Assembly: GCF_009914765.1 (NCBI RefSeq) | Contig: NZ_WYDS01000015.1 | Location: 62,001 to 126,000 of the forward strand | Length of the DNA stretch: 64,000 bases | Direction of reading: 5' to 3' | Origin: Halodesulfovibrio sp. MK-HDV | Lineage (GTDB): Bacteria > Desulfobacterota > Desulfovibrionia > Desulfovibrionales > Desulfovibrionaceae | Part shown: positions 8,888 through 17,574 of the stretch, piece after piece | Layout of the letters: each line of letters starts with the position of its first letter | Position numbering within the stretch: position 1 is the first letter of the stretch | The notes under the pieces: model-generated | The model's input: the letters and a program-made list of their open reading frames with translations, nothing else | What the model was told of the DNA's origin: nothing | Database searches by the model: none | Position numbers and translations under genes: made by a program

Positions 8888-10504
8888 CTAGGCAACAAGA
8901 TACAGCCCACTTTGCGAGCTTGCTGATTGCTGTTCAAGAGTGTTGCCGTTGATCAGATCTTCTTTTGTATCTTTGAGCTGGCGGAACTGCTGTTTAGCCA
9001 TGAAGCGCTGCTGTGCTTCCTGTTGCGCATTGTGCTGTTCTGCGTCATTCCACCCTTGATCATTAAGGTGGTTCTGAGTGCCACTCTGTACATCCAACTT
9101 TTCAACTTTTAATCCATGTGCTTCCAGAGAAGCACGAAGGGTATGCATGTTTTCTTGTACTGCTTTGGCAGCTTCAGGATTTTCTGTACGGATGCTTGCG
9201 GCAACTTCGCCATTTTTAGTTGATACCAACACTGTTAATGGTCCGAGATCGGCAGCATCAATTTTCAAAGAGAGTTGACTGACGCCACTACGAAGGGATC
9301 TGAATACTCCGTTCTGAATCTGCTCCAGAATCGTTGCATTTGTCTGCTTCATAGAAACGTTTTGATTAAGAAGATCAGTCATTGTTGCCGTAGTGGATTG
9401 TCCTAAGGAGCCAGGATCTGCCACTACAATATTATTAAAGAAATTCATCCATGTGTTGCCAGTGCCGTTCTGGTTGCTGTTCGGTGAGGAGTCTGCATCG
9501 GAACCAGCTGACCCTGCACCAGCAGCGCCTGCAACTGCAGCAGCAGTGGCGGTAGCCTGTCCGTTCTGCGTATCAGCAGTATTTGCTGTAGGCTGTGCCT
9601 GCGTTGTGCTTTCTTTGCTGTTGACACTTTGCATGAAGCCGAGACTTTTTTCAGTCGCCTGATCAGCCCGTAAAATTTGTGCGGCACTTTCTTCTTTTGT
9701 GGCATGGATACCTGAAGAAGCCTTATCACTATTTTCAATGGCCTTTGCTATCAGAGGATTTAGCTGCTGCTTAATCTCTTCAAGTAGTTTTTCGCCTGTG
9801 GCGCTCTGCGCATCTATAGAAGAATCAAGTAGGGCAGCAAGCTGTTTTAAATCAGTGCTGTTCATTGTGCTGTTAGGGCCGGTGACCATGCCTTTAAGCT
9901 TGGCAAGCGTATTGCTGTCGAGCTGAAGCCCTTTACCAAGAGCAAGTAACTCTTCCTCGGTAATGGCTAGCTCAGTAGTGCCGTCTGCGTTCTTCAATAT
10001 ATCAGAGATACTGTTCCAGGCTTTATCAGTTTTACCTGCCTGAAGATCTTTGAGAATGTCGTGTGTCTGAGTTGGGTCAACTCCGGCTTGCTGCAAGAAA
10101 GATGAAATACGATTCTGCGCATCAGGAGAGAGCGTGTCGACCTCGGGCTTGAATTCAAACTTTGCAGTCTGTTCAAGAATACCGAAAAGGCTATCCCATG
10201 TAAGGGACTGATCTTCGGCCTGTTCTTGTAAACGTTCAAGCGTTTCTTTTTGAACTCCAGCTTTTTCAAGCTTCTTTTCAATAGCGCTAAAATCGTCTGC
10301 ACTGATAGGAAGTTTTTTGATCGAGGCGACTTCGTCGTTGACCGACTGTCTTACTTTCTCTTTAGCCTGAGTGTAGTTGTCACGATACTTAGCACTGTTC
10401 TTTTGAACGGTGTCAAAGATAGCGTCGAAATCAGTTCCTGCGGAACTGTTCGTCGTAATTCTACTAACCTGTTTGGCTAGATATGCAGTAGGCGAAATTT
10501 GCAT
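8888..10504 (-). CDS. fliK: Flagellar hook-length control protein FliK
   Basis: Molecular ruler that is secreted during hook growth and switches the export gate to filament substrates. The 538-residue protein has a low-complexity, Gln/Ala/Ser-rich N-terminal and middle part, including a linker near 300-345. The C-terminal hook domain (about 400-475) contains LSLKIDAADLGPLTVLV and RASLEAHGL, the family hallmark. A Gln-rich tail follows. An open frame extends to 10546, but AAGGAGT at 10511-10517 precedes two ATGs (10507 and 10504); 10504 has the better spacing. It sits between the flagellins and motAB on the same strand with its own terminator. Confidence 0.9.
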   Translation of the reverse strand: MQISPTAYLAKQVSRITTNSSAGTDFDAIFDTVQKNSAKYRDNYTQAKEKVRQSVNDEVASIKKLPISADDFSAIEKKLEKAGVQKETLERLQEQAEDQSLTWDSLFGILEQTAKFEFKPEVDTLSPDAQNRISSFLQQAGVDPTQTHDILKDLQAGKTDKAWNSISDILKNADGTTELAITEEELLALGKGLQLDSNTLAKLKGMVTGPNSTMNSTDLKQLAALLDSSIDAQSATGEKLLEEIKQQLNPLIAKAIENSDKASSGIHATKEESAAQILRADQATEKSLGFMQSVNSKESTTQAQPTANTADTQNGQATATAAAVAGAAGAGSAGSDADSSPNSNQNGTGNTWMNFFNNIVVADPGSLGQSTTATMTDLLNQNVSMKQTNATILEQIQNGVFRSLRSGVSQLSLKIDAADLGPLTVLVSTKNGEVAASIRTENPEAAKAVQENMHTLRASLEAHGLKVEKLDVQSGTQNHLNDQGWNDAEQHNAQQEAQQRFMAKQQFRQLKDTKEDLINGNTLEQQSASSQSGLYLVA

Positions 10505-10680
10505 CATGGGACTCCTTGCTGTGATAAAAAGCAAGAAGCGTTCCATAAAAATAGATAGTGATGTCAGTGTATTGACGTTCTATGTTGTGGGAAAAAATTG
10601 CCGATAGGTAACTTTAGACTTACGTGCCGCGGCTTATTATTGGCAAGATGTGCTTACTGTAATCTGAAGACTCGTGCAGT

Positions 10681-10712
10681 AAAAAAGGCGACTTCGAGGA
10701 AGTCGCCTTTAT
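10681..10712 (-). terminator. Terminator of motAB operon
   Basis: The hairpin AAGGCGACTTC-GAG-GAAGTCGCCTT lies about 50 bases past the motB stop, with a T-run on the minus strand. It ends the STAS-FapA-motA-motB unit. Confidence 0.8.
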
Positions 10713-10761
10713 GTTTGTAAATCTGCATCGAGTTGACTTGAAGTAAGTCAGTAGAGTTAGT

Positions 10762-11502
10762 TTACCAGCTTTTGTCTTGAGGACGGTGAATGTAGAACTC
10801 CATCCTGTTATTAAGCTTTTTATTTTCTCTTGTAGTGTTTGGCAATAACGGACGTGAATCTGCATAACCAACAGCCTTCAGACGTGATGCTGGAAGCTCG
10901 GAACGTGCCATGACCGCACGTAATAAAGCCGCAGCACGGGCTGAGGAAAGCTCCCAATTTGTCGGGTATGCTTCTGTCTCTTCCACTGTATTGGAAGTAT
11001 GCCCGCGGACCACCATATTAACGGTGTGTTGTTTCAAAATGTTGATAGCGCCATCCAGTAGCTTTTCACTTCCCGGTTTCAGACTAGCAGAAGCGGGTCC
11101 AAAAAAGTTTGTTACTGGAATACGGAGAATAAGCCCTTTATTATCCGCTGTTACTGTTGCCACTTTGTGTAGAGATGGGTCTTCGAGCATATAGCTTTTA
11201 ATTTCAAGCAACATCCCCAAAATCATCTGGTCTTCTTTTTTAAGCTTAACGTCTGAGCGTTCAAATTTTTCTGGTGAAAATGCTGCAAAGTTTGCCTTTT
11301 GTCGTTTTACCTGAATACCGAATGCATTCTTAACAGAGCCAGCAAGTGTTTTAAACTTATTAGCATCCTGCTGTGCAAACGAGAGCAAAAGAACGAAGAA
11401 GCAAAGGAGCAGTGTCACAAGGTCTGCAAAAGTAGCCATCCAAAGTGGTAGCCCTTCTTCTGCTGGTGGTTCCCCCCCACCGCGTTTTCGAGAATCAGCC
11501 AT
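10762..11502 (-). CDS. motB: Flagellar motor stator protein MotB
   Basis: Stator subunit that forms the ion channel with MotA and anchors it to peptidoglycan. Of 246 residues, a short cytoplasmic N-terminus precedes one membrane helix (about 21-43). That helix has the essential channel aspartate at D27 in MATFADLVTLLL. The periplasmic half carries an OmpA-like peptidoglycan-binding domain (about 125-245), including VVRGHTSNT and the NRMEFYI end. The start follows AGGA with eight bases spacing. The motA stop lies one base upstream, so the two are translated together. The sequence alone does not say whether the motor uses protons or sodium. Confidence 0.93.
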   Translation of the reverse strand: MADSRKRGGGEPPAEEGLPLWMATFADLVTLLLCFFVLLLSFAQQDANKFKTLAGSVKNAFGIQVKRQKANFAAFSPEKFERSDVKLKKEDQMILGMLLEIKSYMLEDPSLHKVATVTADNKGLILRIPVTNFFGPASASLKPGSEKLLDGAINILKQHTVNMVVRGHTSNTVEETEAYPTNWELSSARAAALLRAVMARSELPASRLKAVGYADSRPLLPNTTRENKKLNNRMEFYIHRPQDKSW

Positions 11503-11503
11503 A

Positions 11504-12256
11504 CTATCGTTCCTGACGTTTTGACGGCGGAAGGAAGGAGTTTAGTTTCTCTCTTACGATATTCGGGTGTTCGCCATTTAAAATGGAAAGCACACCTTCA
11601 GTCATCAGTTCCATGTTCATGGCTTCTTCATTGGAGCGTTCTTCCAGCTTTTTCGCCAGCGGGAGGAATATGCAGTTAGCCAAAATTGCGCCATAAAAAG
11701 TTGTAAGCAGCGCAACCGCCATAGCAGGTCCAATAGAAGACGGGTCATCAAGCGCCTGAAGCATTCGTACCAGACCGATGAGTGTACCGATCATGCCGAA
11801 TGCCGGAGCCATGTTGCCCATACCTTTGAATACTTCCTGACCAGTGCGGTGACGCTTCTTCATGATATCTACGTCGATCTCCATAACGGAGCGGATAAGC
11901 GACTCTTCTGTACCATCCGCAACAAGGAGAACACCGCGTTTTAAAAATTCATTGTCGATACTGACTTTTTCAAGCGAAACAAGGCTTTCTTTACGTGCCC
12001 GTTCTGCAAGGTCGATAACGATGTCGATAGAATCCATAGGGTCTGGAGGCTTAGAGAAAAAAGCCTTCATGCCTACTTTCATTGAGCCCAGCACAGTGCC
12101 GAGCGGGAACATGATGAAAGCTACAGCAATGGTACCACCAAATACAACGAGCATTGAAGGTACGTCGATAAAACCTGCAGGACTGCCACCGACAGCGATA
12201 GCACCGACGATAAGTGCTAATGCGCCGAATAGGCCGATAATTGTTGCTATGTCCAT
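11504..12256 (-). CDS. motA: Flagellar motor stator protein MotA
   Basis: Stator membrane protein that couples ion flow to rotor torque. The 250 residues show the MotA/TolQ/ExbB pattern: two N-terminal helices (ATIIGLFGALALIVGAIAVGG, PSMLVVFGGTIAVAFIMFP), a cytoplasmic loop, and two C-terminal helices (APAFGMIGTLIGLVRML, MAVALLTTFYGAILANCIFLP). The latter two are the classic proline/glycine-rich MotA motifs. A longer open frame to 12301 exists, but family similarity begins at MDIATI, so ATG 12256 is chosen; its ribosome site is weak (AAGAAG). The stop of FapA lies four bases upstream when FapA's frameshift is corrected, pointing to translational coupling. Confidence 0.93.
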   Translation of the reverse strand: MDIATIIGLFGALALIVGAIAVGGSPAGFIDVPSMLVVFGGTIAVAFIMFPLGTVLGSMKVGMKAFFSKPPDPMDSIDIVIDLAERARKESLVSLEKVSIDNEFLKRGVLLVADGTEESLIRSVMEIDVDIMKKRHRTGQEVFKGMGNMAPAFGMIGTLIGLVRMLQALDDPSSIGPAMAVALLTTFYGAILANCIFLPLAKKLEERSNEEAMNMELMTEGVLSILNGEHPNIVREKLNSFLPPSKRQER

Positions 12257-12260
12257 GTAA

Positions 12261-13377
12261 TTACTTCTTAATAATTGCTGGTGATGTAAAGCGTAGTTCA
12301 CCGTCTCGTAAACTGATAGCTACATTTTCCAGATAATCGTTAATTTTTGTGTAGTGCCCGCCGATACTGATATCCACTCCTGGGCGGATTGTACCCGGCA
12401 CGATGACACGGCAAAGTTCTGAGTTTGCGTTTTTTTTTCATTAATTTCATAATGCGCCGCTGTTCTCTGCGTAGTGACCCCATTCGTTTCTCTTCAAATT
12501 CGAGTTTCTCACGGGTTTCAGTACGATGAAGTTCACTTTTAGCGCTGGTCTTCAGTAGCTGCTTAATGGTTTCATCAACCGTTTCTATCTTATCCTCAAT
12601 GCACTCAAGCTTTCTCATTAGAGCCGGAGGATAGCCCATTATGATGGACGTAGGTGTGTTGATGCCGCCACCAAGCTGTTCGCCAACATATACCATGTTG
12701 TTGGCGTAAATCTTACCGCCTTGTAGCCTGTCTTTGACGATAAGTGAGCCGTTTAGTGACATTTTTGTGTGAAGAGATGACCCTTCAATATAAATGTCGT
12801 TACCTGCCTGCAGGTCGCAATTTTCACAGAAACCAGCTCGAATATTGCTGCCTGCATCGATGACACAGGATTTAGCGCCCTTAATCCCTCTTTCTGCAGT
12901 GAACGCATCTAACGTACGAATTGTTGCACCTTCCACAATATCTTTTGCCAGAATATTACGTGCCTGCAGCTCAAAACCCGTGCGCACTGTTCCGTGAACA
13001 CAAAGATCGTTTACGTAGATAACGTTCCCTGTGCTGAAGTTTACATCACCATGAATATTCAACAGTTTTTTAACTGAAATGAGATCTTCGTGGTAAAAAA
13101 CATATCCGTTTTGTGCGGCAAGAAGTTGTTGGCTGTTTTCTGGGTTCACTACCGTATTAGGCCCTGCAGGAAGTACGGGTGAATCAAAAATAAATTGTGG
13201 ATCAAGAAATTCAGTGTTTTCCGGTGTTGGTACGAACTCGGCAATAATCTGACCGGAAATAACGTTCTGTACGTATCCAAGGCAATGGTGATCGACACGA
13301 CCGCGAGATACGGCAGCTGGTGAGAGCTTTGTGTGATTGAAAAAGGGATCGAAGTGGTGGCGTAAATAGTATGTCAT
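12261..13377 (-). CDS. FapA-family (DUF342) protein, frame broken at A9
   Basis: A polymer-forming beta-helix protein of the FapA/DUF342 family, a group linked in Vibrio to flagellar assembly and polar localisation. The first 313 codons show repeated strands (NGSLIVKDRLQGGKIYANN, DIYIEGSSL) and then a coiled coil (about 260-312). At a run of nine A (coding strand of 12430-12438) the frame drifts into about 33 unrelated codons ending near 12340. Dropping one A restores a typical FapA tail: VIVPGTIRPGVDISIG, then YTKINDYLEN, ending IIKK with its stop at 12261, four bases before motA. The restored length is 371 residues. The cause may be polymerase slippage, a true mutation or a sequencing error. 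ATG 13377 is the likely start; an upstream in-frame GTG overlaps the STAS stop. Confidence 0.8.
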
Positions 13378-13391
13378 ACGAAAGCATCCCA

Positions 13392-13829
13392 CTAGAGAGG
13401 AAGACTGGAAAGCATATCGTCCTCATTCCGAAAAAGATTAAAAAAACGTAACAGTTGTTTTTTTTGCAGTAGTTCAAGGAAATGCCGCGGAGGGGAAAGT
13501 AGGTACAATGTTTTCCCGTGGCCGCGCACGCGCGAGTTTAAGTGCACAAGCAGATGTAGACCGGACTCGTCAATGGCACCCATGTCAGATAAATCCACTA
13601 CAACGTGTTGATAGTCTTGTACTGCTACAAGGGTTTCAAAGTGCTCTTTAAGAGGCTGACATAACTCGTGTGTCAGGTCATTCTTGTATAGCAGCACTAA
13701 GGCAGAGCCTAATCTGAACGTGTTAGCTGGATTCATATAGTTCTCGATTCTTGATGCCAGTGTAGAAGCGGTACAGGTGCTGTGGCACGAAACAGCCGCA
13801 GTACCTGTAGTATTCCCAATGTGAACCAT
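13392..13829 (-). CDS. STAS-domain protein
   Basis: A single STAS domain (145 residues from ATG 13829) of the anti-sigma-factor-antagonist type. The domain's typical core is visible: ALVLLYKNDLT, HVVVDLSDMGAIDESGLHLLVHL and GKTLYLLSPP. The serine in IDESGLH sits where such proteins are phosphorylated by a partner kinase. No kinase or phosphatase gene is adjacent. The start is uncertain: no strong ribosome site precedes 13829, and an upstream GTG (about 13859) is possible. Its stop overlaps the upstream-extended FapA frame, so it leads the FapA-motA-motB operon. A role in switching or localising motor components is inference from context. Confidence 0.75.
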   Translation of the reverse strand: MVHIGNTTGTAAVSCHSTCTASTLASRIENYMNPANTFRLGSALVLLYKNDLTHELCQPLKEHFETLVAVQDYQHVVVDLSDMGAIDESGLHLLVHLNSRVRGHGKTLYLLSPPRHFLELLQKKQLLRFFNLFRNEDDMLSSLPL

Positions 13830-14030
13830 ATCGGTTTGTTTCGCCTTTACCTTATAGACACGTGTGTTTTCTAATATAAAAAGTAAGTAACTGCAATTTA
13901 AGGATTGACTCAAAAAAGTGAATAATGCCCAAAAAACAACGGGTTGCTGCAATGCTTTGGGGTAGTTGCCTGTGTAATATGTGGCACGCGCATGGTGTTG
14001 GGTAAGTGTTACTTAAGGGCTGGACATAGA

Positions 14031-14062
14031 AAAAGGCTGAGTAGGTAGCTACTCAGCCTTTT
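14031..14062 (-). terminator. Terminator of dtd
   Basis: The hairpin AAGGCTGAGTA-GGTAGC-TACTCAGCCTT lies 20 bases past the dtd stop on the minus strand, with a short T-run. Confidence 0.8.
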
Positions 14063-14082
14063 GGGGATTTGTTTGTGCTTTG

Positions 14083-14550
14083 CTATGCAACGTCGTCAGA
14101 CGAAAGCATAATGGTGACTGGCCCCCAGTTGGTAAGCGATACATCCATTTCTGCTCCGAATACACCGCATTGTACTAGATCCGGAAGTTCTGCTTTGCAT
14201 TGTTCCACAAAGGTGTCGAACAGTTTGCTTGCAATAGCAGGAGGACATGCAGATGTGAACGATGGTCTACGCCCCCGTTTGCAGTCTGCGTAGAGAGTAA
14301 ACTGAGGAACTAAGATCAAGCTGTTACCTGTGTCTTTGAGACTCAGGTTCATTTTCCCTTGTTCATCAGAGAAGATGCGTAAGCCAATCATTTTTTGCAG
14401 CATGGTGTTCCATACTGCTTTAGACGGCATGTCCTCAGTGTCCTGTTCGCCAAAGCCGACAAGGACAACGAGGCCGGTATCTATGGAAGCAACAGAGGCT
14501 CCGTCAATATGGACGGCTCCGTTTTTTACTCGTTGTAATAGTAATTTCAT
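14083..14550 (-). CDS. dtd: D-aminoacyl-tRNA deacylase
   Basis: Hydrolyses D-amino acids (and glycine from mischarged tRNA-Ala) off tRNA as a dimer in the cytoplasm. At 155 residues it is slightly longer than E. coli Dtd (145) and aligns throughout (LLLQRVKNGAV, GLRIFSDEQGKMNLSL, RRPSFTSA). The Gly-cisPro motif is present as NWGPVT (141-146). The other active-site motif reads VPQFTLYAD, so residue 82 is Pro where the usual motif is SQFTL. That substitution recalls the PQ.TL motif of the related ATD enzymes and may alter selectivity. The acyl-CoA ligase stop is two bases upstream of its start, so both are one transcription unit. Confidence 0.93.
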   Translation of the reverse strand: MKLLLQRVKNGAVHIDGASVASIDTGLVVLVGFGEQDTEDMPSKAVWNTMLQKMIGLRIFSDEQGKMNLSLKDTGNSLILVPQFTLYADCKRGRRPSFTSACPPAIASKLFDTFVEQCKAELPDLVQCGVFGAEMDVSLTNWGPVTIMLSSDDVA

Positions 14551-14552
14551 AG

Positions 14553-16481
14553 TTACTGTACAGTCTTGGTTTCAGCAGTCGCTTCAACAGCAGGTTCAGT
14601 TGTGGCGGTAGATACAGCCTCGGCTTCATCTGATGTCACTTCTGCGTGAATCATCTGCTCTTGTTGAATAGTAGCTTCAGCTTGAGCTTCTTCAGATGTA
14701 GCTTTCTGAGACGTGACAGGTTCAGGCTGTCCCTGTTCCTTGTCAGTTTCAACGCATTCACATTTAGCTTTAGCCGCAGCTTTTTTGCTTTCTTGTTTCT
14801 GCTCTTCTTCTGTGCGCAGCGCACGGCGCAGAACTTTGCCGACAATAGTTTTCGGTAGTTCTTCACGGAACTCTACTTGCTTAGGAACTTTGTAGTTCGC
14901 AAGCTTTTCACGACAGTGGGAAAGAATTTCCGATTTAGATAGCTCTTCGCCGACTTTAGGCACAATGAAAACCTTGATGATCTCACCACGGGTTTTGTGC
15001 GGAACACCGACAGTGACAGCTTCCTGCACTTTTGGATGCTCGTAGAGTACTTCATCAATTTCGCGTGGGTACACGTTGTATCCGGCAACTATGATCATGT
15101 CTTTCTTACGATCGACAATGTAGAAATACCCTTCTTCATCCATTGTGGCGATGTCGCCAGTGTACAACCAGCCGTTACGCAGCGTAGAAGCTGTTTCATC
15201 CGGACGGTTCCAGTAACCCATCATAACCTGAGGGCCACGGATAACAAGCTCGCCTATCTTGCCGGTAGGGAGCGGAACACTGCCCACTTCCATATCAACA
15301 ATACGCGCCTCTGTGTCTGGAAACGGCAGACCAATGGAGCCGTTTTTAGAAACACCCATGAGCGGGTTCAAATGTGTTACCGGAGAGGCTTCTGTAAGGC
15401 CGAAACCTTCGAGCAGCTTGGAGCCGGTAATTTTTTTGAACTGTCTCATCTGTTCAACCGGCATCGGGGATGAACCGGAAATACAGTACTTGATGCAACT
15501 TAAGTCATACTTAGGAAGACTTTTTTGTTGCATAAGTGAAATGTATACAGACGGCGCACCCGGAAAGATGGTCGGTTTGTATTTTTGAATTCCGTCGAGA
15601 ACGTCTTTAGGCACGTATCGAGGGAAAGGAATAACAGTAGCACCAATGACGCATGGGAACAGCATGCTAACCGTAAGACCAAAAACGTGGAAATACGGAA
15701 GTAGTCCGAGGAACGTATGATGTTCTTCGGAGATGGCTGCCAGCATGGCATTACACTGCTCAACGTTAGCTGTAAGGTTGGCGTGAGAAAGCATTACACC
15801 TTTGGCAATACCAGTGGTGCCGCCTGTATACTGTAACAGAGCAACGGAGTTTTTAGGGTCCTTAACAGGGACACTTAATTGTTCTTTAGATGCGAAAAGT
15901 GTTTTCCACGGAAGTACGGATTTATTGTCATACGGAATATCGATGTGCGTTTTCTGCCACTTGTTTTTAAGTGTATAAACAGTGTTCAGCGGAAAACTAA
16001 GCGCATCAGAAATACGCGTTACAAAGTACTTCTCGATAGGAAGTTTTTTGCGCAGTTTTGCGATTTTAGGCCACACAAGGTCAAGCGTGATCATGTGCTT
16101 TGCGCCGCAATCATGAATTTGATGAACCAGTTCCTTCTCCATATAGAGAGGGTTGGTCATAACAACTATGCCGCCAGCCTTAAGCACTCCCCAAAGTGCG
16201 ATCATGGTCTGTGGCAAGTTTGGCATCATGATAGATACGCGATCACCGGGCTTAACACCTTGTTCTCGCAGGTTCGCTGCAAAGCGTTCTGCCAGTGTGT
16301 GTAGCTTTTTGTATGTAAGCTTGTAGTTTTTAAATACTACTGCGTTACGTTTCGGCGTTTTTTCCGCCGCATCGTCAAGAAAGCTCGGAATGGAGACATT
16401 CTTGTACTTCAGATTCGCCGGTACGTCCGGATCGTAGTTGTCCAGCCACGGGCGTTCGAGTGGTAAAACTTTTTTGTTCAT
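14553..16481 (-). CDS. Long-chain fatty-acid--CoA ligase
   Basis: Adenylate-forming enzyme that activates fatty acids to acyl-CoA with ATP. The AMP-binding P-loop is at about 218-230 (YTGGTTGIAKGV). The FadD-type C-terminal motifs follow: GWLYTGDIATMDEEGYFYIVDRKKDMII, then GYNVYPREIDEVL, and the catalytic lysine in KTIVGKVLRR near 550. The catalytic core ends near residue 560. A further ~80 residues rich in Ala, Glu, Gln and Thr form a low-complexity tail not found in standard FadD, probably disordered. The symbol fadD is plausible, but paralogues are common, so it is left out. The ribosome site is weak. It leads a two-gene operon with dtd. Confidence 0.9.
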   Translation of the reverse strand: MNKKVLPLERPWLDNYDPDVPANLKYKNVSIPSFLDDAAEKTPKRNAVVFKNYKLTYKKLHTLAERFAANLREQGVKPGDRVSIMMPNLPQTMIALWGVLKAGGIVVMTNPLYMEKELVHQIHDCGAKHMITLDLVWPKIAKLRKKLPIEKYFVTRISDALSFPLNTVYTLKNKWQKTHIDIPYDNKSVLPWKTLFASKEQLSVPVKDPKNSVALLQYTGGTTGIAKGVMLSHANLTANVEQCNAMLAAISEEHHTFLGLLPYFHVFGLTVSMLFPCVIGATVIPFPRYVPKDVLDGIQKYKPTIFPGAPSVYISLMQQKSLPKYDLSCIKYCISGSSPMPVEQMRQFKKITGSKLLEGFGLTEASPVTHLNPLMGVSKNGSIGLPFPDTEARIVDMEVGSVPLPTGKIGELVIRGPQVMMGYWNRPDETASTLRNGWLYTGDIATMDEEGYFYIVDRKKDMIIVAGYNVYPREIDEVLYEHPKVQEAVTVGVPHKTRGEIIKVFIVPKVGEELSKSEILSHCREKLANYKVPKQVEFREELPKTIVGKVLRRALRTEEEQKQESKKAAAKAKCECVETDKEQGQPEPVTSQKATSEEAQAEATIQQEQMIHAEVTSDEAEAVSTATTEPAVEATAETKTVQ

Positions 16482-16600
16482 ATCGTATTGGTATTGCTAG
16501 GGTTGATATGAGTACAGCCGTCATTTTTGATATTGTGTAATACCTTGTGAGGCGCGATTGTGCAACCCCCTGAGATAGAATTGATGCCTTATTAAATGAG

Positions 16601-16624
16601 TAAAGCCCGCAGTTGCGGGCTTTA
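16601..16624 (-). terminator. Terminator of dapA
   Basis: The perfect hairpin AAAGCCCGCA-GT-TGCGGGCTTT lies 25 bases past the dapA stop. Confidence 0.8.
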
Positions 16625-16647
16625 CATATATACTATGACGTTACGTT

Positions 16648-17526
16648 TTACAGCAGACCGGAGTCCACCAGAACCGCTTTAAGTTTTTTTAAGTTTTCGT
16701 CAGCAAGTGGCACCATAGGCAGTCTGAAATCTGTATCCATTTTGCCCTGCAAAGCAAGTGCAGTTTTAACTGGAATAGGGTTAGACTCCATAAACATAGC
16801 TCTGTTCAGTGGCTGCATTTCAAAATGCAGTTTACGTGCTGTCGAAATGTCGCCTTCGTTCCATGCGTTGCATAGACTTGCCATTTTGTTAGGCAGAAGG
16901 TTGGACACTACGGAGATAACACCGGCACCACCAATTGAGAGAAGTGGCAGCAGGGTGAAGTCATCGCCGGAGAGCACGTTAAGGGAAGCGCCGCACTGTT
17001 CAATGAGGTCAGAAACCTGAATAAGGTTGCCAGTAGCTTCTTTGATACCAACGATCTGAGGAATATCTTTATGCAAACGCGCAACAGTTGAAGGCATAAT
17101 GTTGCTGCCGGTTCTACCCGGAACATTATAGAGCACCATAGGCATGCTGATTGTGTCAGCAATATATTTGAAGTGCTGGTAAATGCCTTCCTGAGTCGGT
17201 TTGTTGTAGTAAGGGCTTATGAGAAGAACGCCGTCCGCACCTGCTTCTTTAGCAAACTGGGTGAGGTGGACAGCCTCTTTTGTGTTGTTGGAACCGGCAC
17301 CGGCGAGAACCGGCACGCGCTTGTTTGCCTGATCTACACAGATTCGGATGGCTTCTTTGTGCTCATCATGGGTAAGAGTCGCAGATTCGCCAGTGGTGCC
17401 GCACGGTACTAAACCGTGGATGCCTTCAGTAATCTGCCATTCAATGTGTGCACGAAAGCGGTCTTCGTCAATTTTGCCATCTTGAAATGGAGTAACCAGT
17501 GCAGTATAGGCTCCGGAAAAATTCAT
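16648..17526 (-). CDS. dapA: 4-hydroxy-tetrahydrodipicolinate synthase
   Basis: Condenses pyruvate with aspartate semialdehyde, the first committed step of lysine and diaminopimelate synthesis. The 292-residue TIM barrel has the Schiff-base lysine K162 (VGIKEATGN), Tyr133 (LYNVPGRTG) and the substrate loop CGTTGESATL (42-51), all as in active enzymes. GAGGAGGC-type sequence precedes the ATG. dapF lies upstream with a 48-base gap on the same strand, so dapF-dapA is a likely lysine/peptidoglycan operon. Confidence 0.96.
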   Translation of the reverse strand: MNFSGAYTALVTPFQDGKIDEDRFRAHIEWQITEGIHGLVPCGTTGESATLTHDEHKEAIRICVDQANKRVPVLAGAGSNNTKEAVHLTQFAKEAGADGVLLISPYYNKPTQEGIYQHFKYIADTISMPMVLYNVPGRTGSNIMPSTVARLHKDIPQIVGIKEATGNLIQVSDLIEQCGASLNVLSGDDFTLLPLLSIGGAGVISVVSNLLPNKMASLCNAWNEGDISTARKLHFEMQPLNRAMFMESNPIPVKTALALQGKMDTDFRLPMVPLADENLKKLKAVLVDSGLL

Positions 17527-17574
17527 ATAGCCTCCTCATGTGGGCAAAGTGCTGCCCGCAGCGGGTTTGTAGTG

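Noticed and set aside
8707-8952. 81-codon plus-strand ORF over the fliK terminator
   Set aside because: It runs through the terminator hairpin and the antisense end of fliK.
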